NCBI GenBank assembly: GCA_964488865.1
Contig: CAZAWR010000034.1
Span: 1-64,000 of the forward strand
Direction of reading: 5' to 3'
Length of the DNA: 64,000 nt
DNA from: MWCO01 sp964488865
Lineage (GTDB): Bacteria > Myxococcota_A > Polyangia > Polyangiales > Polyangiaceae
Shown here: positions 25,945 to 36,114 of the stretch, one piece after another
Layout: each line of letters starts with the position of its first letter
Position numbering within the stretch: the stretch's first letter is position 1
Notes under the pieces: generated by a model
The model's database searches: none
What the model was told of the DNA's origin: nothing
What the model saw: the letters and a program-made list of their open reading frames with translations, nothing else
Translations under genes and position numbers: made by a program

Positions 25945-26364
25945 ATGCAGAGCCGTGGTGGCACGACATCCGAGGCACTGTGGACCGGTCTTCGTGAACT
26001 CCGACGCACCTGGCCCGGCGGTGGCTGGAGTTGGGATGGACGCTTGTCCTGCGTCGCCTCCTCTTTCGCCTCGGAGATCGTCGAGGAGGCGAGGGAGGCC
26101 GCGCTCCGCGCGCTTCCCCACGCGTGGAACGAAAGAACCCTTGCCAAGGCCCCGTCCCACATCCGCCAACTCGCCGAAACCACCGGGGGCGTACGCGCCG
26201 ACCAGTTGCTCATGGCACGACAGAGCGTCGACGGCCTTCTCGCCTACGGGCTGTGGTGGCCGTGGCGCAACGAGGTCACCGTCTCCTTCCGCCTCGGCCT
26301 CGGTGGCATCGCCAGCAACCGCGAGGAGATGGAGCTGATGGAGATGTTCGGCGCGTACATGTGA
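25945..26364 (+). CDS. Conserved-looking small protein, unknown function
   Basis: A 139-residue protein starting at the ATG at 25945 (MQSRGGTTSEAL). It is cytoplasmic-looking, with helices and several Trp (ALWTGLRELRRTW, GLLAYGLWWPWRNEVTVSFRLGLGG). Codon use and composition fit a real gene. I do not recognise a family. There is only a 91-bp gap after the MopE-like gene, so they may be co-transcribed. Confidence 0.62.
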   Translation: MQSRGGTTSEALWTGLRELRRTWPGGGWSWDGRLSCVASSFASEIVEEAREAALRALPHAWNERTLAKAPSHIRQLAETTGGVRADQLLMARQSVDGLLAYGLWWPWRNEVTVSFRLGLGGIASNREEMELMEMFGAYM

Positions 26365-26579
26365 CGGCTGCCGCACGCGACCCACGGCCGAGGTGCCGTC
26401 GAGGTTGGACGATTGCGCTCCTCTCGCAGCCGGACGCCAAAGGGTCGGCTGGCCTGGGATTGTTACAGGACGGGTGTCGAAGCACGTTGAGGGAAACACG
26501 CTCCGAGGGCGGTCCCCTCTTGCGCGCGCGATCTCGCCTGGATACGCGACTTCGTTGGGGGCACAGGAGGTCAAACGAG

Positions 26580-27587
26580 ATGACGCAGTCCGCAACGCCC
26601 AAGCCCAAGCAGTCGCTCAAGGACATCGCGCGCCGCGTGAGCTCGGTACCGCCCGGCCCGAACGCCAAGCCCCTGTCACGCCCGCGTGCTGCGCTGGATT
26701 CCATGCGACCGGTGACGGTGTCCGCACCGCCTCCCCCTCCTGCCCACCAGATGACTGAGCTCGCGAAGCTCTGCGAATCCACGGCCAACCCGATTCCACA
26801 GCCAGTCGCCGTGCCCACCGCGAAGCCCCGTCGCTCACGCGCCAACGCCCTCCCGATTCTCGTCGGCGTCGCCGTCGGCCTCGGCGCCATCGCCCTGTCC
26901 ATCACCGTCGTCACGAAGAGCACCGAGCCGCCCACCGCGAGCTTGAACACCCCGACAACCCAACCCGCTCCCGTCGCCACGGAAGAGAGGCCGGAGGGAC
27001 AGCCGCTTCCTGGCACCGAAGCCGTACCCCAGCCGACGACAGTCGAAGGGCACGAAGGGAACGAAGGGCGCGAAGCCCCCGCGACCCCATCGACCGCCGA
27101 GCCCAAACCAACGCAGAACGATCGCGGGGCCGCGGCGGAGAAGCCCGTCACGACCACAACCGGCTCCGCCAATGCGGACGAGGCAGCCGCCCCGCCCGAT
27201 CCCAAGCCCACACCCCCACAGGACACTCCGACCCTCTCAGGAGCCATGGCAGAAGCCGTCGGAGGTTCCGCCGACCAACCCTCACCCAAAGAAGCAGCGG
27301 GAGCAGCGGCCCCAGGTTCCGTTCCAATGACCCCGTCTCAAGGCCAGGTGCAGAGTGCCCTCGCCTCCGTTCGCGGGGCTGCCAGGGGCTGCGTCGCCGA
27401 GATGGATGGCCCGTCCCGCGTCACCCTGACCTTCGGGTCCGACGGCCGCGTCAGCAACGTCAGCGTCAGCGGGGCCGCCGGCGGAAAACCCGCCGCCAGT
27501 TGCATCCGATCAGCACTGAGCAGCGCACGCGTCCATGCCTTTCAGAGCCCCTCCTTCACCGTCGGCATTTCCCTTCGCCCCGAGTAG
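26580..27587 (+). CDS. Membrane-anchored protein with AgmX/PglI-like C-terminal domain
   Basis: The ATG at 26580 follows an excellent AGGAGG site. The 335-residue protein has a basic cytoplasmic N terminus, one transmembrane helix (about 90-112, ALPILVGVAVGLGAIALSITVV), a long Pro/Thr/Ala-rich linker and a compact C-terminal domain of about 85 residues (VQSALASVRGAARGCVAEM...VTLTFGSDGRVSNVSVSGAAGGKPAASCIRSAL...FQSPSFTVGISL). This matches the TonB-like AgmX/PglI domain with its conserved Cys pair, found in myxobacterial motility and kinase-associated proteins. It may be a periplasmic adaptor. The HEAT-kinase gene converges on it. Confidence 0.78.
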   Translation: MTQSATPKPKQSLKDIARRVSSVPPGPNAKPLSRPRAALDSMRPVTVSAPPPPPAHQMTELAKLCESTANPIPQPVAVPTAKPRRSRANALPILVGVAVGLGAIALSITVVTKSTEPPTASLNTPTTQPAPVATEERPEGQPLPGTEAVPQPTTVEGHEGNEGREAPATPSTAEPKPTQNDRGAAAEKPVTTTTGSANADEAAAPPDPKPTPPQDTPTLSGAMAEAVGGSADQPSPKEAAGAAAPGSVPMTPSQGQVQSALASVRGAARGCVAEMDGPSRVTLTFGSDGRVSNVSVSGAAGGKPAASCIRSALSSARVHAFQSPSFTVGISLRPE

Positions 27588-27673
27588 GCCCTCGAAAAAA
27601 TCGTACGACCGGCTCACGCCCCCGACCGAACAGCGGGCGAGGCGTTTGGGGGTGGCCGCGGTGAGCACGGCGA

Positions 27674-27693
27674 GGGGGCTTTGCAAGTCCCCC
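27674..27693. terminator. GC-rich hairpin between convergent genes
   Basis: GGGGGCTT and AAG-T-CCCCC pair around TGC, with one bulged T, between the AgmX/PglI-type gene (ends 27587) and the HEAT-kinase gene (ends 27741). It could end transcription in both directions; on the minus strand a TTTTT tract precedes rather than follows it. Confidence 0.4.
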
Positions 27694-27740
27694 CTTAGAA
27701 AAACCTAGACACAAAGCGGCGCGGAACGCTTGATTTGGGC

Positions 27741-30293
<2,553 letters not shown>

Positions 30294-30434
30294 CCCGTGT
30301 GATCAACCGTTCGTGCCGAGTCCCTAGGGCCCGGGCATCGCCCGAGAGTAGCCCAACACAACGTGCTCTCCTACCACGGTCGTGGGGGAGGGCACACCTT
30401 GCTTGCCCGAGGCAGAACGACGTACGTTGGCCGC

Positions 30435-31142
30435 ATGACTCGTTCACGCGTTTCGCCGTGGTTTTCACCTGGAAAGTGGCTCGGAGTGGTGGTGCTGACG
30501 ACAAGCTGTGGCGCTCCCGGGCCTCGGATCCAAGGGCCCGGTGAAGACGACGTCCGCGTCACTCCATCCACGAGCCCGGCCCAGGCCCCCCCGAGTCGCC
30601 CCGCGGAGGCGCCCGCGTGCACGCTCGCGGCAACGAAGGTGCGGCTTCGGGTCGACGAGGGCCAGGGAATGCCGACGGGAACCGGCTTGACGGTCACGCA
30701 CGAAGGGACCTCCCACGACAACTTCGGCCCAGATGGCTTCGACTTCGTGTTGACGCTGCACTTCCGCCGGGAGGGTGAGGAAGCGCGTCATCAGCACTCT
30801 TTCCGAGACCGAACTTCACACGCCGTGCTCGGCCACTGCTACCGCATCGTGGATGCGGCGCAGGGTGCGGTGCTGCTCGAGCTTTCGTCCCTGCCCACGC
30901 CGGACGGCGACCCGAACGACACGGACCTCGTGGGCACAGGCAGTCCCTCCGCACCGAACGCCCCGCGGTGCACCCGCGTGCGCAAGGGCGGCCCCGGGTC
31001 GGACGGTCCCGAACAAACCCACGGCTGCGCACCGGACGAGATCTGCCTGTGTGAAGCGCAGGCGGGGTACAGCTGCCAGGGACGATGCGTGCCGGCAAGC
31101 TCCGGGTACCCGGAACGCAGCCCCCACGAGCCGCGTCAGTAA
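30435..31142 (+). CDS. Putative lipoprotein, unknown function
   Basis: A 235-residue product from the ATG at 30435 with a lipobox-like TTSCG about residue 25. A Pro-rich stretch precedes a beta domain (VRLRVDEGQGMPTGTGLTVTHEG...FDFVLTLHFRREGEEARHQHSF) and a Cys-rich C-terminal knot (CAPDEICLCEAQAGYSCQGRC). No family is recognised. Its last 7 bases overlap the 3' end of the convergent Cys-rich lipoprotein gene. Confidence 0.7.
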   Translation: MTRSRVSPWFSPGKWLGVVVLTTSCGAPGPRIQGPGEDDVRVTPSTSPAQAPPSRPAEAPACTLAATKVRLRVDEGQGMPTGTGLTVTHEGTSHDNFGPDGFDFVLTLHFRREGEEARHQHSFRDRTSHAVLGHCYRIVDAAQGAVLLELSSLPTPDGDPNDTDLVGTGSPSAPNAPRCTRVRKGGPGSDGPEQTHGCAPDEICLCEAQAGYSCQGRCVPASSGYPERSPHEPRQ

Positions 31143-33271
31143 CGCGTGAACTCGATCTGGTAGGGCAGACAAGCCGTGCTCGAGCCCGTGGCAAAGACCT
31201 CAATCAGAAATGCGGTCGGGATGGTGGAGTACGTTCCGCTCGCGGGCGTCGGGTCGATGCTCCCCGTGTCCTGGCACGCGGCCGAGTGGCCGAACTCCCA
31301 GGAGGTGATCCCCGTGCTGTCGGCAGACGTGGTTGCCCCGCACGCATAGCCTGTCGAGGGTGGACACGTTTGGGAGTCGTACACGGCCATGCGCAGCAGA
31401 CCGCTGGGGTCCACCAAGGTGATGCGAGGTCGCTGCGTGCACGTCGACACATTCATGCTCAGCGTCCCGCGGAACCAGTCCCGGTCTCCGACCGGCATGA
31501 TGGAGTACGTCGCGCTCGTCTGCGTGCTCATCCCGATGGCCCCGAAGTCGGTCGGGGAAGCGCACGTGTCGGACACCGCGTCGTTCACGCATTCGCACCC
31601 GTTCGCATAGACCTGGTCCGCGTCCAGGTAGTCCGCGGCGCACGCCGCGATCTGGCACGTGTCCACGTTGCACGCCACCGACGCCGTGTTGGGCGGCATG
31701 GGCGACGTGCAGCTGTTGCCACAAGCGCCGCACGCATCGGGATTGCTCGCGAGGTACGTCTCGCAGCCGTCGGAGAGCTTGTCACCGTTGCAGTCTCCGT
31801 AGGAAGCAGCGCACGTCCCGTCACATCCGCCTGCCGTACAGTGCGGGGTGATGTTCTGGGTGGAGCACGCAACCCCGCAAGCGCCGCAGTTTCCGGGGTC
31901 GGAGCCCGTGTCCGTCTCGCACCCGTCCACGAGCTTGTCGTTGTTGCAGTCGGTGTACCCGTCCAAGCACGTCCCCGTGCAGGCACCGGCTTCGCAGACG
32001 GGCGTCATGTGATTGCTGCTGCAGGCTCGCCCACAACCGCTGCAGTGGGCGGGGTCCGTACGGACATCCGTCTCGCACCCGTTGGATGGGTTGCCATCGC
32101 AGTTGCCCCAGCCCGGCTCGCACGTGACGCTGCACGCTCCGCCGATGCAAACCGAAGCGCCGTTGACGTCTCCGCAGAGGTTGCCGCAAGTCCCGCAGTT
32201 CGCCTTGCTGTTAGCCAAGTTGGTCTCGCAACCGTTGTCGGTCACGCCATCGCAGTTCCCCCATCCCGCGTTGCAGGCCTTGATCATGCACACGCCGCCA
32301 AGACACGCGGTCACGGCGTTGGGCAAGGTGCACGTGCACCCGCACTGGTGCTCGATCCCTCCGCCGCCACAGGTGTCCGGCGCGGTGCAAGAACCGCATT
32401 CGATCTCCCCGCACCCGCTGTCGAGCGTGCCGCAATTCGCCCCCAGCTGAACGCACGTCTTGGGCGCACACCCGCACTGGTTGACAGTCCCGCCCCCGCC
32501 GCACTGCTCCGGAGCGGTGCACTTCCCGCAGTCCAGCGCGTCGCTGCACCCATCCGAAGCGAAGCCGCACGAAGCGCCCACCTGCGCGCACGTCTTGGGC
32601 ACGCACTCACCAGACCCACAAACATTCGGCCCACCGCCGCCGCAGACCTGTCCGCCGGTGCAATCACCGCAGTCCTTCGTTCCCCTACACCCGTCCGGAA
32701 CGGTCCCGCAGCTCGCACCAAGCTGGGAGCACGTCTTGGGCGTGCAGCCACACTCGTTGATCTTGCCGGACCCGCCGCACGTGTCGGGCGCCGCACACGT
32801 TCCACAGTCGATGGCCGTAGCGCAACCGTCGGAGGCATAGCCACACTGCGCCCCTACTTGAACGCAAGACTTCGGAAAGCAGTCATCGGTGCCGCACTTG
32901 TTCGTCCCCCCACCACCGCAGGTCTGACCGTCCGGGCAATCCCCGCACTCGATCTTTTCGCCGCACCCGTCCGGCGCGGAACCGCAGTTGGCTTCGAGCT
33001 GTGCGCACGTCTTCGGGACGCACTCCACGGGCGTCGTGTCTTCCTCGACGTCCTTGGGTGCGTCATTCGCAACGTCCTTGGGTGCGTCCGTGGACGCGTC
33101 ACCCGGTCCGGCATTGGTGGCCGACTCGGCCTCCTCCCCTCCCGCGCACCCCGCCACGAAGACGGTCAAGGCCAGGGTCGACAGCACGGCTCGGCGGGGC
33201 CAAGTCCCCCCTCGAACGAGACGAACCCCCACCCGTCGACAACTCCCCCGTGCGCGCAAGAAAGCCAGCAT
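31136..33271 (-). CDS. Large Cys-rich repeat lipoprotein
   Basis: Starting at the ATG at 33271 gives about 711 residues with a lipobox (FVAGCAG, Cys about 37). The N-terminal half holds about six ~45-residue repeats of the pattern CxPKTCxQLGAxCGxxxDGCxxxxxCGxCxxxxxCGGGG. The next region has five to six ~40-residue repeats of GNCDGxxxNGCETxxxxxxxxCGxCGxxC, a MopE-like Asp/Cys pattern. The C-terminal ~130 residues form a beta domain (YLDADQVYANGCECVNDAV...). Regular disulfides would make a rigid stalk on the cell surface. Function is unknown. Confidence 0.82.
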   Translation of the reverse strand: MLAFLRARGSCRRVGVRLVRGGTWPRRAVLSTLALTVFVAGCAGGEEAESATNAGPGDASTDAPKDVANDAPKDVEEDTTPVECVPKTCAQLEANCGSAPDGCGEKIECGDCPDGQTCGGGGTNKCGTDDCFPKSCVQVGAQCGYASDGCATAIDCGTCAAPDTCGGSGKINECGCTPKTCSQLGASCGTVPDGCRGTKDCGDCTGGQVCGGGGPNVCGSGECVPKTCAQVGASCGFASDGCSDALDCGKCTAPEQCGGGGTVNQCGCAPKTCVQLGANCGTLDSGCGEIECGSCTAPDTCGGGGIEHQCGCTCTLPNAVTACLGGVCMIKACNAGWGNCDGVTDNGCETNLANSKANCGTCGNLCGDVNGASVCIGGACSVTCEPGWGNCDGNPSNGCETDVRTDPAHCSGCGRACSSNHMTPVCEAGACTGTCLDGYTDCNNDKLVDGCETDTGSDPGNCGACGVACSTQNITPHCTAGGCDGTCAASYGDCNGDKLSDGCETYLASNPDACGACGNSCTSPMPPNTASVACNVDTCQIAACAADYLDADQVYANGCECVNDAVSDTCASPTDFGAIGMSTQTSATYSIMPVGDRDWFRGTLSMNVSTCTQRPRITLVDPSGLLRMAVYDSQTCPPSTGYACGATTSADSTGITSWEFGHSAACQDTGSIDPTPASGTYSTIPTAFLIEVFATGSSTACLPYQIEFTRY

Positions 33272-33365
33272 GCTTGGAAGGATACGGGGATCCCGACCAC
33301 TTCTCAAGCAAGCGGACGCAATCCGCCACGGAAGGGCAACGCGCCGCGGCCGGGAAGACGTGAAG

Positions 33366-34877
33366 TCACAACGACATCAGGCTCGGGCGGCGCCTTCGAA
33401 CCCACCCAATCCCGACCGCCAAGGCCACGAGGAGCCAGGGAGCGCCGAAGCCTGAGGAGGGGCCCACGGAGCAAGCGCACCCAGGCTCGATGGCATCCGG
33501 TGGTCCGAGGTCCGCGTCCTGTTCGGCATCCTTCGCAGCGTCCCCGCCCCCGTCGTCCGGGGAATCCGGAGCGGCATCGCTGCCGTCGATGGCGCTCGAG
33601 GCGTCCGGCTCTGCGGAGTCCACGGAAACGTCGTCGGGACCATCCGGCGAGCTGTCGGGCGCGGCCGCGTCGACGACCACACTGACGGGGCCACACGTCC
33701 CGATGTCCCCGAGCAGAGAAATCAGGGGGGCACAGGGCACGCCATCGGGACAATCGGCATCGCTGCAGCAGACCTTTTCGCATCGGATGGAGGCGCCGCA
33801 GAAGAACCCTGGCATGCAGAAGCGCGACGTCTGATCGCAGGTCTTGCCGGGCTCCACGGCGTTCGGACCGGCGAAGCAAGCCACGGTCCCGGCCGTGGCA
33901 TCGAAACGACAAGCCTCCCCGGCCGCGGTGTCGCACCCTTCGTTGGTCAAGGGATGACACGCGCTGTTGAGGGGAACGCAGGAGGGATTGCCGTCGAGCA
34001 AGCTGCCATCCGGTTCATCGCTCGCATCCCAGCCGCCGCCGTTGAACCCGCCGTCGATGACGCCGCCGTCGAGGTCTCCGCCGACGCTCTCGATCCACTT
34101 GGCGAAGTGGGGCACGAGCGTGTAGACGGTGGCGTGCCCGCAAGGCTGCACGGCGTGCTCCCAGGCGCGGGAGGTGGCGCCCACGAGCCAGAGCGTGTTG
34201 TTGTCGACGACGTAGGCCGGGCCGCCGCTGTCGCCGAAGCAGGCGTCTGGCTCCCCGGTTCTGCCCCCCAGCAACTCGGAGGTGACGTGACGCACGTGGG
34301 GGGTCAGGCCTTTGTAGAGCACGCCGGAGGCTCCCGTGTTCGTGTCGTGGATGCCGAAGCCGACGATGTGCATGACCCGATTGGGATAGAGGACGGAGTC
34401 GACTTGATCGTTCGGCAGGATGGGGGTCACGACGGCGCCTTCGATGGGCTCCTCGAGGACCAGAACGCCGATGTCGTTCACGGGTCCCAGCCCATAGGCG
34501 TCCAAGGGAACGTTGGGTTGGTAGCCCGGGTGAGCGACAGCCTGGGAAACCACCCTTCTTTCGGAGGCTGGCGCCTGCTGGGGGATGGCGTGTCCGTACA
34601 CCACGCGCAGATCGGAAGGGCCGTGGTTGTCGACGCAGTGGGCCGCGGTCACGACGACGTTGGGGGCCACGAGGGTACCGGAGCAGAAGGGGTCTCCGGA
34701 GGTATCGGTGAGAGCGACCGTAGAGGGATAGTCCGACGGGGAAGCGGGGACGCCGCCGACGACGGCCTGCGCCTGCGAGCCAGTACCGGCGGAGGGAGCC
34801 GGGCTCGCACAGTGCAGCGCCGCGCCGCACGCGACGACGGCCAGGAGAGAAACGGAGGAGGCTTTGAGGTGTTGCAT
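33366..34877 (-). CDS. Trypsin-like serine protease with MYXO-CTERM tail
   Basis: A 503-residue exported protease. After a signal with a possible lipobox (AALHC), the S1 domain starts at AVVGGVPAS. Catalytic residues: H80 in TAAHC, D135 in NDIGVL, S217 in GDSGGP. Asp at 211, six residues before the Ser, predicts trypsin-like cleavage after Arg or Lys. A ~220-residue Cys-containing and Asp/Ala/Pro-rich linker follows, ending in a short Cys motif, a hydrophobic helix (FGAPWLLVALAVGIGWV) and RRRR, a MYXO-CTERM-like anchor. It is probably displayed on the surface. It lies upstream of nothing obvious but follows the PIG-L gene by 6 bp, so both may be co-transcribed. Confidence 0.88.
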   Translation of the reverse strand: MQHLKASSVSLLAVVACGAALHCASPAPSAGTGSQAQAVVGGVPASPSDYPSTVALTDTSGDPFCSGTLVAPNVVVTAAHCVDNHGPSDLRVVYGHAIPQQAPASERRVVSQAVAHPGYQPNVPLDAYGLGPVNDIGVLVLEEPIEGAVVTPILPNDQVDSVLYPNRVMHIVGFGIHDTNTGASGVLYKGLTPHVRHVTSELLGGRTGEPDACFGDSGGPAYVVDNNTLWLVGATSRAWEHAVQPCGHATVYTLVPHFAKWIESVGGDLDGGVIDGGFNGGGWDASDEPDGSLLDGNPSCVPLNSACHPLTNEGCDTAAGEACRFDATAGTVACFAGPNAVEPGKTCDQTSRFCMPGFFCGASIRCEKVCCSDADCPDGVPCAPLISLLGDIGTCGPVSVVVDAAAPDSSPDGPDDVSVDSAEPDASSAIDGSDAAPDSPDDGGGDAAKDAEQDADLGPPDAIEPGCACSVGPSSGFGAPWLLVALAVGIGWVRRRRPSLMSL

Positions 34878-34883
34878 GGGCGT

Positions 34884-35786
34884 TCAGAGGTGCCAGGAGC
34901 GTTCCACGTAGTGTCCGGGAAATCCGAGGCGTCGGGCGTACTCGAGGGTCGCCCACTGGATGTGAAGGGGGGAGCCGAGGAAGCCGCGTGATTCCGCGGC
35001 GAGGGCATCCAGAGCTGGGAGCCATTCCGTGAGGATATCGAGAGACCAGGACACACAAGAGGACCGCGCCGCTGCCGCAGGCTCCTGCAACCCACGGACG
35101 AAGGCTTCGAGCAGGTGAACCACGATGGGAGCGTGGTCCCCGGGGCGGATCTGCTGTCGTGTGGCGGAGGCGCCGAAGAAGGACTGAAAGAACCGCTGGC
35201 TGCGAACAGCCGGAGGACGAGCGCCCACATCGCCGGAGAAGGCAACGCGCCCCACCTGCGTGAGCCGGAGCCAGACAGCCTCCTCGACGAAGGCGGCGGG
35301 CCGTTCCTCAAAGAGCGTGAGCTGCAAACCCGGACGCTCCGCAACCAGGTCCAACGCCACCTGGTGTGTGATCCTGTGGTCGACGTGATGGCCTGCACCC
35401 AAGGGGGCCATCACCTCACGCGGCTCGAGCTCGTCGAGCACCTCCGCGAACCAGCGGCGCACCTGATCCACCACGTCCCGCTCGGCTTCCCGACACAACT
35501 GACCCGCAAGAGTCCGGAAGCTGCGACCGCGAAGGGGCGCGTCGACGAGGCCTCCCGTCCGCAAGGTCGCTCCCAGGCTCGTGACGGCAAGGTCAGCCCC
35601 GCGTTTCGCTCGCTCGTAACGCCCGAGGGTAGCTTCATCCGCCGCTTCGCCGGGGCTGCTGAAGGGGACGGCCACGACGGGGCCCTCCCCCGCCCGAGAT
35701 CGCTCCAGAATCCAACCGGGGCAAGAGAGCACCGCGTCGTCGAAGTGGGGCGACAGGACGACGGCGGAGCAGCGCGCAAGGGTCAT
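34884..35786 (-). CDS. PIG-L/LmbE-family N-deacetylase
   Basis: The ATG at 35786 has an AAGGA site and gives a 300-residue enzyme. It shows the zinc-binding PIG-L signature: SPHFDDAVLSCPG (H14, D16, D17) and the second His block GHHVDHRITHQ. Members deacetylate N-acetylglucosamine-type substrates (GlcNAc-PI, mycothiol or bacillithiol precursors, lipid-linked sugars). The substrate cannot be told here. The downstream trypsin-like gene starts 6 bp after its stop codon. Confidence 0.83.
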   Translation of the reverse strand: MTLARCSAVVLSPHFDDAVLSCPGWILERSRAGEGPVVAVPFSSPGEAADEATLGRYERAKRGADLAVTSLGATLRTGGLVDAPLRGRSFRTLAGQLCREAERDVVDQVRRWFAEVLDELEPREVMAPLGAGHHVDHRITHQVALDLVAERPGLQLTLFEERPAAFVEEAVWLRLTQVGRVAFSGDVGARPPAVRSQRFFQSFFGASATRQQIRPGDHAPIVVHLLEAFVRGLQEPAAAARSSCVSWSLDILTEWLPALDALAAESRGFLGSPLHIQWATLEYARRLGFPGHYVERSWHL

Positions 35787-36114
35787 GGTCTTCCTTGGAG
35801 GGCGCTCGCCAGCGAATGGCAAGGAGGGACGGGGAGGGCGAAGCAGGCGGCGCAGGCGGCGCAGGCGGTACAGGCGCAGCCGAGCGAGCCTGGTTGAGCC
35901 GTCACGGAGCCGGGCGACGACAGCCCCGTTCCACGCCCCCACCGGGGGATCGGCCCGACCGGCGCACGTGGGACGAGAAAGACCATGGGGCTTGCTTGCC
36001 GCTTTTCGGATCGGATGTCCAGAACCCACGCCACGTTGTCTCTTCCTCTTCATGGCGGTTGGGCTACGATGGACGGCTGGCTCGGAGTCGCCCGATCGGT
36101 CCGAGCCGCTAGCC
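35787..36114. other. Divergent intergenic region with 9-bp repeats
   Basis: These 328 bp separate the PIG-L gene from the REC-Hpt-GGDEF gene and must contain both promoters. Three tandem copies of the 9-mer GCAGGCGGC (35843-35869, the last with one change) stand out. I see no convincing ORF or terminator. Confidence 0.55.

Noticed and set aside
31085..33685. 866-codon plus-strand frame over the Cys-rich lipoprotein gene
   Set aside because: It mirrors the repeat gene on the other strand, is Arg/Ala/His-rich and has no start signal.
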